Shown: positions 46,625 through 57,525 of the stretch, piece after piece
Layout of the letters: every line of letters starts with the position of its first letter
How positions within the stretch are numbered: the first letter of the stretch is position 1
Source of the DNA: Babylonia areolata
Taxonomy: Eukaryota > Mollusca > Gastropoda > Neogastropoda > Buccinidae
DNA: 64,000 nt
NCBI RefSeq assembly: GCF_041734735.1
Contig: NC_134899.1
Coordinates: 9,246,611 to 9,310,610 of the forward strand
Direction: 5' to 3'
Position numbers and translations under genes: made by a program
The notes under the pieces: generated by a model
The model's database searches: none
Seen by the model: only the letters and a program-made list of their open reading frames with translations
Told to the model about the DNA's origin: nothing

Positions 46625-46820
46625 GCTGGGTGTAAGAGCTGCTGGTCCCAAGGTTAAATCCTTGTTATCATTCAGAACAAGGTGGATTAGAGTTGAAAAT
46701 TTTTAACATTTTCTCAAGTCAGTGGAACGGATGTGCAAACCTGCTACTTTGCTTGTGTCATCATGATCATCCCCCTTGATGTGTACATGTGTGCAGTTAT
46801 CAAATACACTGTTTAAAAAA
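46625..46820 (+). mobile_element. Strongly degraded SINE family B copy
   Basis: 'gtgcaaacctgctactttgc', 'cccccttgatgtgtacatgt' and 'gcagttatcaaatacact' follow the order of the intact copies with many changes. Confidence 0.5.
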
Positions 46821-47076
46821 AAAGTTCCTGTAATATGCAGCATACTTACCTGCTGGTCTATATAAAGTATATTTTCAATTTTTGTATAAATTTGCCATAA
46901 TGTGTGAATATTGTGGTATATTTGTGAAACTTTTCATTTTCCAGGTTTGTTAGGTGTTGTAACGTTTTAAATTTGCTGTTCCTTTGAAAATGTGAGAACC
47001 AGAATAAATTATCCTTAATTCTAAGTAGAGAATTTGTTTTGTTTCACTCTAAATGTATGTCTTTCTATAAACCCAG

Positions 47077-47191
47077 GAGATCCAACCATGGTTGGTCAGA
47101 TTCTTCGCCTGCTGGACTCGGTCCGCAGTTTTCTGTTCATAGTTGGCTCTGCACTGCTTGTCTTCATTGCAGCCAGGAACTCCATAACTTG
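47077..47191 (+). CDS. FAXDC2: FAXDC2 first coding exon (starts 47088)
   Basis: Acceptor 'ctataaacccag' then eleven untranslated bases and ATG. Encodes MVGQILRLLDSVRSFLFIVG then a hydrophobic run to ARNSIT: an N-terminal membrane segment. Donor 'gtgagt'; leaves two bases of a Trp codon. The presence of an acceptor implies an untranslated exon further upstream. Confidence 0.9.
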
Positions 47192-48221
47192 GTGAGTGAG
47201 TTTGAAATTTGAAGATACAGAGTAACAGACCACTGAACTCTGAAGATGTGTTTGATTATTGTTCAGAAAATTAAACATCTGTTCTTTATAATCTTGCACC
47301 AATATCATAATGGTAACGGTAATGACAGTCAACTTGAAGTCTTTTATTTCTAATATTGTAATAAATGTTTTCATAACTGTTTCAGTATCCAGTGGTTGTT
47401 CTTATTTAGTTTCCTGTCTCCACATCTAGTCCATGTCTGTGTACAGATGTCTCTGTCTTTCCTGGGGACCTGCAGACACTAGAAACAAAACTTAAAAAGT
47501 AGAATTATGATACTAGATAAAATTAAAAAAAAAATAAAAAGATTTGCATTTTCCAAGTCCTAATGATATAACAAGTCTGAAAAATGGCCAAGGTTTATAA
47601 GATTTTAATTTTGGCTTTCTTAAGAGGAAAAAATATAACAAAAAAGCATGCTTTTTTGTCAAAGCTCACCAGTAAGATGTACCACCTGAATTTGAAATTA
47701 AAAGTAAATGAATGGAGAATTTATTATGGTATTAAGGTAGATCTGCAGCTTGCACTGACATAATCCTAGCAAAAAGACCACTGACATTTTGTCAGTGTTT
47801 TGTTGTCAGTTAAATCTTACAGATGTATATACAACATGCGGTCTTTGACACCAGTGACTCAGAAAATACAGAAAGTAGTATTTATAACATTTTGAAGGTT
47901 TGTAAAACATCAGATGCACATATTTTCTGTGCCCTCTGGTGTGTTTCAGTTAATGAGCATGTTATACATTGTAATAAGAGGTTGTCCTTTTTCAGAAGGG
48001 CTTAATTTTGTTCAGATACATAATTAGCATGTATTAAAATAGTTTTCAGATTAAAATCTTTTTTATATTTAAACATTGTAGTAATCAGTACATATTCTGT
48101 GTTATCTTTATGCTCATCTTTTGGCACTAAATCATATACAGTGAGAGAGAGAGAGAGAGAGAAAGTGCAATATAAAATATACTGCATGTAGATATTTATA
48201 TGTATGTATCTATATCTGTAT

Positions 48222-48316
<95 letters not shown>

Positions 48317-51300
48317 ATGTTGCAATGAGAGCAGGAACAGTTCTAGAAATGGCAACTATATAACTACATATAGTTGACAACTTTCAGCTTTCAAATTTTG
48401 TGTCACCTGATGTGGGTTATATTAAGATTGAGTCAGAAAAGCTGTATTATGTTTGTTTTTTATGTTAAGTCCAAGTGTGACAGATTGTAACTTCATTATG
48501 TGTGTGGGAGAGGGTGTGGGGGGCATGTTTTTTTTTGTTTTTGAGGGGATGGGGGGTAAAATCTTTGTAGGTTCCTTGCACACCTCTGAAGAAAATAATG
48601 AGAGTTGTTGAGATACAGAACAAAGCATGTGCAGTGCACTTTTGTTTTATAAGAAGTGTGTTTGTACAGGCATTTGCAGAATTTCTGGGGGGCCTCTGGT
48701 GACTTCTGGCAACAACAGTGGAAAAATATTTTCCTTCTGTGTGGCAGTGATCCCTACACGGTTGGTGTGGTTGGTAAGTCACTAACTATTTGTTCTTGAT
48801 GTTTCTTCATCTGTGTGTGTGTATTTGTGTGTCATCGTCTGTAGTATGGCTTGTATACCAAAGTTAGTTATGACAGATGTATCCATATTCACCCCTAAAA
48901 GCATCAATTGCTAGCAGCTAACTTGTAAAACTTATGGGAGATTGCGATAATGTTAAGTCTTGAACCCTCCCTGGGACAATAGGAAGGGGCTTGAAGGTCT
49001 CATTCAATAGTGTTAAGTCATTGAGCTTAAACATATCATTTCATTGTGTGCAGTACTTGGGTTGGGTTGCTAAGTATTGTTTTGTCAAGTAGATATATGT
49101 AGATCTAGGTTTGGTGTTTTTACACCAACGTTCATGTGCATGCTGTGGTATTTATGCTAGTTTGAATATGTATGTATAGTGTGTGTGTGTGTGTGTGTAT
49201 GTTTTTCAGGATAATGCATGTGAATATAACCTAATAGTGTGTGAGTGAAGTCTGTGGAAACTGTAGCGTAAACATTTCTTGGTTATGTTTTTTGTAAACA
49301 CATTATGTTTTAGCCAACTAGCATCAAACTCAAAGTAAAAGAGGAACACATAACAAAACACAAAAACCTTGTGAAGGGTGGGGATGGTGACAAGAGAGGA
49401 AGGAGAGAAAAAAGGACGACACACTCACACTCACACTTGAACACATCCACCCACCCACCCACTTTAAAGATTAAATAGATATGAGGATATGAAAAGGAAA
49501 CTTCCAGCATCATTTTCTTCTCTCAGAAACATATATTATTTAAGTATGTAAAAGGGGAGAAAAAAAGTAAGAAAATGTTTTAACTGTGTGCAAAGAAAAA
49601 TTACATCTAGTACAAGTATGCTGCTTTGGTATAAGCTTTGTAGCTTTGAGAAGAATTAAGGCCAGAGGTGGCACGAAGATTTGGTAAAAAAAAAAAAAAT
49701 CACTCAGAAACAGGTTTTGGGTTTTCATCATTTAATTACACATACTTAACCGTGACCCAGCTAGTGCAGACTCCGGCAGGGGTCTGACATTCCTGTCCTG
49801 TGCAAACTACTTTCATCATTTTTGGTTACTTTGAACATTTTGAGAATCACTGTATAATGTTCACTTTGCTGAGTCATAACATCTCTTTTGCACAACATAT
49901 TACTTTTGACTCTTCCAGGCACAAGTGTGTTTGGCTTGCTTGTGTTCTGGCTGTCCAATGCCTTCCTGCTCGTTCTTGACATCACTGGCAGGCCCGCCGC
50001 TCTCCTTCGATACAAAGTGCAGCCTGACAAAAATGTACCGGTATGTTGGTGAATATGCTCTGCTTGTGGCATGGGAGTTTTTTTGTTTTTGTTTTTCTTG
50101 TTTGTTTTTTCCCCCATAGAGAAATAAATGTGCACTTGAGCTTTTTTAGACACCTACATGGGTCAGGAAGTTGAGGCACAGCACTACAAGTTAGTTGCAT
50201 TTTAGATTTTTTGGTATATTTTCTATTAAATGAAAGCAGTCCAGAGATTTTCATGTCTTGTTTGTTTCATACCTGTCAGCTACTTCGTTTTGAGTGTATC
50301 ATTACCGTGTTGAGCTTCAGAGAGTGCCATGCACACAATACTGAATAGGAATACGATGCTGAACTGGAAGAAATCAGGTAGTGATTAAAAGTAATAAGAA
50401 ATGAATAGTCAAAAATAAAAACAAGTAAAAATGAACAGCTGCAGAAGCGGGAATAAGAAAGATAGTAAAAATAAAAACAAATACAAAATGAACAGCTGCA
50501 GAAGGGGGATAATAAGTTTGTGGCACATAATTATCAGGCAAAAGGCCAGTCACTACTTACTTTACATTTTGTTTCTCGTTTTTTTTTGTTTTTTTTTTTT
50601 TCAGTCTGAGCCATTTGTTTGGGTGTCCAGCTTCTGTGTTTGTATTTAACATTTCTTTGGGTTTGTTTTTTCTCTGACAGTGTATTTATTGACATTGTTA
50701 TGTGGCTTTTCCAGCCAGCCTGACAAGAATTAAAGGATTCACAAATGGTTAGGCCACCAGATTACTATAAAATAATTGTAATTCTCACCAAAAAGGCAAA
50801 AAAAAAAAAGTGAACATGTTACAGAACTCAAAACCATATTACAGTTTTCAATAGTCTTCACTGCCAGTGTGTTGTCTTACCGGGGAAAAGAAGCAGCCAT
50901 GCATTTTTTAGTCATGCATTGTCTCTTTTGTCATAGATCTGTTGCTTGTATTTGCTGGTCTTTTTTCAGATACTGTGAAAGCATGTTGCATGCTAGTGTT
51001 AATGGTGAGTGCTACACTGCTGTTTGCAGGTGTCCAAGGGTCGGTTAAGGGATGCAGTACAGCTGGTGCTATTCAACCAGATCGTGGTGGGTGTGCCTTT
51101 CGCTGTGCTAGCCCACTGGGTCTTCCAGTGGAGGGGGTGTAGCGTTCTGCCTGAGGAGCTGCCCACCTTCCCAAGGGCTGTCATGGAGGTCACCTTCAGC
51201 GTCCTCATGGAAGAACTTTGCTTCTACTATTCTCACAGGTACACAGGCTTTGTACTCACACCTTTGCCTTTCTTCTCTTTGGGGGCAACTTGAAATTAAC

Positions 51301-53047
51301 TCTTTTCAGGATGTATGTCCGATTTTGTACAGTTTCTCAGTGTGTAAGTGTCCACCCCTCACTTGTATTTGCAACAGGTAGGGAAAAGAAATGAAAGAGA
51401 TGGGGAAAGTAAAGTGGTATCTTTGAGAGAGAGAGTTACCAGTGAAAACACCAGGAATGAAAGAGATGAGGAATGTAAAATGGTGTCTTTGAGACATGGA
51501 GTGATCAGTGAAAATGGTGGGAATAGTTGGGTTTCTTCAACTGCAAACAGTGGATGAGATGTTCGTGACCGGTGTGCTGTTTTCCCCCTCCCTCCCTCTC
51601 TGCAGACTGCTGCACCACCCCCGGTTGTACAAGCACATCCACAAGAAGCACCACGAGTGGACGGCCCCCATCAGCATCACGTCCCTCTACGCCCACCCTG
51701 TGGAGCACGTGCTGTCCAACCTGATCCCCCCGGCCCTGGGCCCTCTGATCCTGGGTTCACACCTGGCCACTGCTTGGCTGTGGTTCGCCTTGGCCCTCAT
51801 GTCCACCACCGTGGCTCACTGTGGCTACCACTTCCCCTTCCTGCCCTCCCCTGAGGCTCACGACTACCACCACTTGAAGTGAGTATTTGTAGTGGCCATT
51901 ATCGCACAATAGTTGTGAAAATGAAAGTAAACCCACATACATTATTTGTTTTACTCAGTAGGCTTAACGTCTTGAGCGTGCATACTAACTGGAGACCATT
52001 AGAAGACCTAATCAGTTTATGAGGATTATATGTTTGTTTACACATGTGCTGTATTATTATTCATTTTATTGTTTCACACAGTGGTCTTTATGTGTGTGAA
52101 CAGAAGAGTGAGGGGCCTGTTTGTGTGCGTGTGTATGTGTGTGTGCTGATGGTGTGTGGGTGACATTAGAGACCATGTCCATGTAGAACAGAGTATTTTC
52201 AAGGGGGATTTATTTTGTGTTATGTGTATGGTGGAAGGAGATGGTGTTTTCTGAATGATCATTGTTGTGAAAGAAAATATTTTTTCTAAAGTAAATAGAT
52301 AGTGAAGTATCTCCACGTAATCATTTAAGACAAAGCTTGATATAAACATACTACCTTGAAAATCTCCTTGTCAACTGTAATAAGAGAGTGAGTGAATACA
52401 TGTATATGTAAGTTTGGTGTGCGCTTTCCATATGATAAGCAGAGCTGAAGGATTTTCTGCAGGTAAAACACTTGACAGGTAGGGAAAAAACCAAACTTTT
52501 CATTCTCTTGACAATTCCATAATTTTAAAACCCAGAGCAAAATCTGGTCACATGAGGGATCTGTAATCTTTCAGTCTACTTCTGCCTGTATGCACAGATT
52601 CAACCACAACTACGGGGTTTTGGGTGTCTGTAACTTTTGATTTTAATTCTGTTTCTTCTGCCTGTTTTTAAAGATTCAACCACAACTATGGGGTTTTGGG
52701 TGTGTGCAATTTTTAGTTTTATTTCTTCTGCCTTTTACACAGATTCAGTGAAAAATGATGGGGTGTTGAGAGTACGTAACTTTTGATTCTATTTCTTCTG
52801 CCTGTTTACACAGATTCAGCCAGAAAATATGGGGTGTAGAGAGTATGTAGCTTTTCAGTCTGTTTCTTCTGCCTGTTTACACAGATTCAACCAGAACTAT
52901 GGAGTGCTGGGAGTGCTGGACAGACTTCATGGTACCGACAACCAGTTCCGTGCCTCCAAGGCCTATGAGCGCCATTTTCTTCTGCTGGGCTTCACTCCCA
53001 TGGCTCAACAGTTCCCAGACCAGCTCAGCAAGAACAAGTCTCAGTAA
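47088..53047 (+). CDS. FAXDC2: FAXDC2, fatty acid hydroxylase domain-containing protein 2
   Basis: Six coding exons join in frame: 47088-47191 (exon begins 47077), 48670-48773, 49919-50040, 51030-51238, 51606-51878, 52885-53047. They total 975 bases, 324 residues, close to the human length as I recall it (about 333). The ATG at 47088 has a good context (aaccATGG). Hydrophobic segments lie near residues 14-28, 71-90 and the middle of the protein. The His boxes of the membrane di-iron hydroxylase superfamily are intact: HRLLHH, HIHKKHHEW and HDYHH. The C-terminus has FNQNYGVLGVLDRLHGTD and YERHFLLLGFTP, which I recognise from FAXDC2. Relatives include sterol C4-methyl oxidase and C5-desaturase; action on sterol or lipid substrates in the ER is expected from the family. 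The final exon's acceptor is the end of a five-unit tandem repeat. A diverged paralogue follows downstream. Confidence 0.94.
47192..48669. other. FAXDC2 intron 1
   Basis: AT-rich. Contains a TA run then GT run (48232-48310) and a GA run (48141-48161). No other feature recognised. Confidence 0.6.
48670..48773 (+). CDS. FAXDC2: FAXDC2 exon 2
   Basis: Encodes HLQNFWGASGDFWQQQWKNI then FLLCGSDPYTVGVVG. Acceptor 'tttgtacag', donor 'gtaagt'. Same length and phase as the paralogue exon at 62861-62964. Confidence 0.94.
48774..49918. other. FAXDC2 intron 2
   Basis: Unassigned. A short GT run lies at 49180-49198. No repeats recognised. Confidence 0.5.
49919..50040 (+). CDS. FAXDC2: FAXDC2 exon 3
   Basis: Encodes TSVFGLLVFWLSNAFLLVLD (membrane segment), then ITGRPAALLRYKVQPDKNVP. 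The YK-x-Q-x-x-K-N-x-P motif is typical of this hydroxylase branch. Acceptor 'gactcttccag', donor 'gtatgt'. Confidence 0.95.
50041..51029. other. FAXDC2 intron 3
   Basis: A two-copy duplication of about 62 bases at 50388-50512 ('aaatgaacagctgcagaag' near 50429 and 50486). Otherwise unassigned. Confidence 0.6.
51030..51238 (+). CDS. FAXDC2: FAXDC2 exon 4
   Basis: Encodes VSKGRLRDAVQLVLFNQIVV and MEVTFSVLMEELCFYYSH. The final SH plus the next exon gives the first His box (SHRLLHH). Acceptor 'gctgtttgcag', donor 'gtacac'. Confidence 0.95.
51239..51605. repeat. FAXDC2 intron 4 with a two-copy tandem repeat
   Basis: At 51382-51525 two units of about 68 bases share 'gaatgaaagagatg', 'tcagtgaaaa' and 'tctttgagag'. 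The remainder is unassigned. Confidence 0.7.
51606..51878 (+). CDS. FAXDC2: FAXDC2 exon 5 (His-box core)
   Basis: Encodes RLLHHPRLYKHIHKKHHEW, SLYAHPVEHVLSNLIPPALG and HFPFLPSPEAHDYHHLK. It carries most of the conserved metal-binding histidines. Acceptor 'ccctctctgcag', donor 'gtgagt'. GC-rich relative to flanks. Confidence 0.97.
51879..52566. other. FAXDC2 intron 5, first part
   Basis: Unassigned sequence with a short GT run (52123-52143). Confidence 0.5.
52567..52910 (+). repeat. Exon-edge minisatellite: tandem copies of the FAXDC2 last-exon acceptor and exon start
   Basis: Five units of 69-76 bases. Each has 'ctgtttcttctgcctgttta' then 'cacag' and a version of 'attcaaccagaactatgggg' then 'tgttgggagt'. 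AG positions are 52596-52597, 52672-52673, 52741-52742, 52812-52813 and the real one 52883-52884. All four decoys keep AG. Decoys 1 and 2 also keep the encoded residues (FNHNYGVLGV) before a nearby stop. Confidence 0.93.
52885..53047 (+). CDS. FAXDC2: FAXDC2 exon 6 (last)
   Basis: Completes a Lys codon, then encodes FNQNYGVLGVLDRLHGTDNQ and YERHFLLLGFTPMAQQFPDQ, ending LSKNKSQ and TAA at 53045-53047. Acceptor 'tgtttacacag' is the fifth copy of a tandem repeat. Confidence 0.95.
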
Positions 53048-54031
53048 CAAGTTGGATCGGAACTTGCGTTTGGTTAATTCTTTTCTTTTCTTTTTTTTTT
53101 TTTTAAATGATTTTTTTGTTTCCTGTTCAGGTTATTCTCCAGTGCATTTTTCTATTTTTTTCTGGTTTTCCTTTTGTTTATTGAAATGGAATTAATAAGA
53201 AGGGAACAGTATTCAGAAATCTTTGTATGCAGGATGTTTTATTTTTTCGCTGTTCCTTGTGAAGTGATTTGATGTGTTTTGTTTTCTGTATTGCTTTTGA
53301 TTATGTCGGTTTAGATTATGTCATTGAAAAGGTAAATCAGATATTATGAAATTTATGAAATGCAGTCTTTCAGTTAAACAGTAAATCAAAAAGATGGAAG
53401 GGATTTTTTTTTCTTCTTTATTTTTATCCTATAGATTGTTAATTTGTTGTAGAGAAGACTTACTGAGTAGAATTGAAAGAAAAACTATTGCGTCCAATTG
53501 CTGGTCAGGTATGAGCGCATCTAAGACGTGCACACCAAAAAATAAGGGTGTACTGATTGTTAGCTCTGAAGATTTGAATTGTCATGTGGTTACTTTTGTA
53601 GATTGTGTTAAATTTAATGGTTGTTAAAAAAAAAAAAGCTATTTGGCATGCTGATATTTTAAACAAAACATCACTTGGCCATAGAATTTTTTTTTTTTTT
53701 TTTTTTTTTTAAGATTGTTTTTGATTTTTAGCAATTTCACTGTACCTTGTTTAGCATTTCTCAGTGTAGAAACCGGTGAATATAAAAGATATTTAATTTC
53801 TGTGTTCATGATAAACAACAGGAATAAGACATAGATATTGTTCCTTTCAATTTCATGTTGGATTCTTGTGCACTTCCCTCTTTTCTCAAGGAAAAAAAAG
53901 AAAGAAAAATGTATGTTGCTTGGCTTTGTAATATGGCTTATGTGGGTGATATTTGACGGGGTAAGTCTTCAGCAGTAGGCAGTTTTCTTGGTTCACAGTT
54001 TATTTCTTGGTTGAGAAAACCTTTGTTGTTG
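53048..54031. other. FAXDC2 3' UTR and unassigned sequence
   Basis: T-rich tracts (53087-53106, 53686-53712) and AT-rich DNA. The UTR end is not clear from motifs. Confidence 0.4.
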
Positions 54032-55690
54032 TTTTTGACTTACTTGTGTAAACAAAGTGAGTCTATGTTTTAACCCAGTGCTCGGTTGTCTCTGTGTGTG
54101 TGTGTGTGGTAAACTTTAACATTGACATTTTCTCTGCAAATACTTTGTCAGTTGACACCAAATTAGGCATAAAAATAGGAAAAATTCACTTCTTTCCAGT
54201 CATCTTGTTTAAAACAATATTGCACCTCTGGGATGGGCACAAAAAAATTAAAAAAAGAAGCCAAATTATATGCAAACTGCATTTACTGTTATATTTATTG
54301 GGTTTTTTTTATTCTCTAAACTTGGCACTTTGATCTGATATTCTGACCCAACGACAACAGCAGTCATTATCATCATTTTTTGTTCAAACAGGAGCTTCTT
54401 TTGCTAAGCATGGAAGTTTTTTTATTTTGCAAACGTTTGGTGCTGATAGTAAAAAAGGGAAATAAATCTGTAATTAATGCTAGGGGACTTAATTTGCTTT
54501 AAACTGATCTTTCTCATCTTAAACATTACATTTTGAAATTATACTCAATACATAAAAAGCTTATGTGTTTTACTGTCAGTGTACAGGGCTTTCACTATGT
54601 TCGTTCGCCCAAGTGGTTTTTTTCGGAAAATACTAAAATCAGTACGACGAGAGGACTTTATAGATCTATAGGCTGAGCCCTGAAGGTCATGGGCAAAAAT
54701 CAGTTGCGTACACATATTTATACACATTCGAAACGTGTGCTCATATTCTTCGTGAACGCGAACGACACCATTTTGTTTTAGGTTGTTGACCTGCCCGTTA
54801 AGTCCTATATTCAATGGACAATACACGATAACTTGTGATAGAAAGTTGGAGAAGGAGACTGTTAAATATTTATTCAGAGAAAGATTTGTGAAAGCCTCAT
54901 CACTTACTGGATTATGCCCCAAACTGCCGTAAAAATATCCACAGAATCAGTCGGAATTCACAGTTAAAAATTGTAAACCATGCGAGTTAATACCGTTGAA
55001 TTGATGAAACGAAAAAATTTCCAGCCTTGACTTTTCTCAAAATGAAGTCCTTTTCACTTCATACGACGTTTAGAAGTACTTGTACTTGGCTCTACATGTT
55101 ATTAGTTTAACAAAATACTAAATTTTCATATCAACTTTAAAACTATAAAACTAGAATGAACATAAAAGAGAAATTGTGTCGTACTACATTCTTGGCGGGT
55201 GTAACTAAACTTGTACATCTATCTAGATCTAGAGAAAACAGCTAAATGTTGCAGTGTGATTGCGGCGATAGCCACGTCTCCTTTACCGCGGACTTGAAAA
55301 GAGTTTTTTTTTTTTTTTTATTGCCCTTAAAGATTTTTTGAATGCCCAAGATACACCAGAATAATATGATCTAAACAGCATTCTCACTGCAAATACAGCA
55401 ATTGATTTATCGCCCTTTAAAAAAGTATGTTCAAATATTAAATTTTAGAACGTCAGTTAAGGAGCCACAATAGTGTTGTGGGTAAGACAGTTTCTTCTCA
55501 CCCGAACACGCGGGGTTCAAATCTAGTTAGGACTTTTTTTTCTTTTCTTTTTTTCTTTTTTTCTTTTTTTTTTTTAACCCGAAGCTTTATAATAACAAAT
55601 ACAGAACACATTTTAACGATTAGATTTTTTTTTTTTTTTAAAGTGTATCACTAGTGAGTCTTGAAGGCCTTGCCTCTCTTGTTCTTCATG
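54032..55690 (+). mobile_element. GACTCACTTGTG-family DNA-transposon-like element, long form
   Basis: Left end 'gacttacttgtgtaaacaaa' (54037), right end 'ctagtgagtcttgaaggcct' to about 55682. Positions 54037-54580 match copy 3 (56935) closely. Positions about 54581-55645 are absent from copies 1 and 3. This extra part contains a tRNA-like block (about 55460-55524) with 'gggttcaaatctag'. Either the long form is ancestral and the short copies lost their middles, or a 1.06 kb insertion lies between two AGTGTA sites (54578-54583, 55642-55647). No protein-coding frame was recognised. Confidence 0.7.
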
Positions 55691-56934
55691 CATTTGGGTT
55701 TTGTGCTTGATATGTGTAAACCGGTGGTGACAGTGTGAAAGTTTAGGTTTGTATCACATTTGCTATATTTCTAGGATCCCCTTTGGCATTTTGTTTGTAC
55801 ATCCAGATAAGGAAGCATTATCGAAATCTTGGTGATATTTTTGTGAACTTTGATATTTCTTTGGAGAGAAGACTTTTTATCAGGTGTTTATTTTCTAGTG
55901 CCTGTTGATATGGATCTGAAGAATTCATTGACAAGAAAAGTTAATGCAGGCAAGGAAATGTCTTGATTATTCTGATTACTGTACAATTAGTACATGATGT
56001 CTGCACAAAATATATACGTTTTTTTTTCTTTTTGAGGAGTGATTCAATGGGGAACACGATAGCTGTCGATTTGTATATATATTCACTTCCTGTGGCTGTG
56101 GTTTTTATTACAAATGTGTCTCTCACAGCAAACATGTTAACAGTTATTGACAGATCTGATTTGCATCAAACAAGCTTATTCAGAATCTCTTCAAAAAAAC
56201 AAAAAATAAAAGGGAGGTTGATGCTATTGTTGAAGAAAAAATGCTATGTACCTGATACAGTATTAGCAGGACTAGTCAGTTGATCTCAATACACAGTCTT
56301 AGTTTTTGAATTGGGTACAACTGTGTTTAGGTCTTATATGCGGTGATGGTTTTGAGAAAAATAGTATAGAAAAGCAGAGGAGCTTTCTGTACTCATACAC
56401 ATTTTGAATTTTGTTGATATGAAGTAAAAGGGAATATGCAAGTTGACAAAAGAAGGGAACTGTGTTGTGACAGATTGCCTGGCACAGAGAACAAGTTACA
56501 TACTAGGGTGAAGTCATATAGATAAATAAGTACAATCACAACTTGAGAATATGCAATGTTGCTACTGTTACAAATGGTCTGAAATGTGTTTAATACATGA
56601 TAGTGCATTTTTGTCCTTGTGCGTGCGTGTGCATAATAGTGTTTTAGATTGATTGTGTCAGCAGATATCTGTTCATGTTTGCTTGGTATTTTGCACCATC
56701 AATGCAAGGTTTCTGAAAAACATTTTTTTATTGCAGCTAAATAAATGGATTAGCATAAAAAGTGCTCGTGGAGTTTATTGTTGTAACAGAGAATGTGTAT
56801 GTGAGTGAGAAAAGCAGTGAAATTGAGTTCCAATGGTAATTATTTCCAGTCTTTTTTAAGACATAGTTAAACAACAAAAATTGTCATTATAAGATTATTG
56901 CTGTTTTGTTTTTTTGTTGGTTTTTTTGTTGTTG
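55691..56934. other. Intergenic, unassigned
   Basis: AT-rich. An AATAAA at 56740-56745 is a weak candidate for a distal poly-A signal. No gene recognised. Confidence 0.4.
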
Positions 56935-57525
56935 TTGTGGTTTTTGACTCGCTTGTGTAAACAAAGTGAGTCTATGTTTTAACCCAGTGTTCGGTTGTCT
57001 GTGTGTGTCTGTGTGTCCATGGTAAACTTTAACAATGGCATTTTCTCTGCAAATACTTTCAGTTGACACCAAATTAGGCATAAAAATAGGAAAAATTCAG
57101 TTCTTTCCAGTCATCTTGTTTAAAACAATATTGCACCTCTGGGATGGGCACAAAAAAAAAAAAAAATAATGAAGCCTAATTATATGCAAACTGCATTTAC
57201 TGTTATATTTTTTGTATTCTCTAAACTTGGCACTTTGATCTGATATTCTGACCCAACAACAAGAACAGTCATTATTATCATTTTTTGTTCAAACAGAAAC
57301 TTCTTTTGCTAAGCATGGAAGTTTTATTTATCTTGCAAACGTTTTGGTGCAGATAGTAAAAAAGGGAAATTACTCTGTAATTAATGCTAGGGGACTTAAT
57401 TTGCTTTAAACTGATCTTTCTCATCTTAAACATTACGTTTTGAAATTATACTCAATACATAAAAAGCTTGTGTGTTTTACTCTCAGTCACAAGTGAGTCT
57501 TGAAGGCCTTGCCTCTCTTGTTTTT
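56935..57525 (+). mobile_element. GACTCACTTGTG-family element, copy 3 (short form)
   Basis: Left end 'gactcgcttgtgtaaacaaa' (56947), right end 'cacaagtgagtcttgaaggc' to about 57520. It is about 95 percent alike to 54037-54580 by eye, then jumps to the right end. A GT run, 'ctctgcaaatactttcagtt' and 'gctaggggacttaatttgct' are shared landmarks. Confidence 0.8.
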
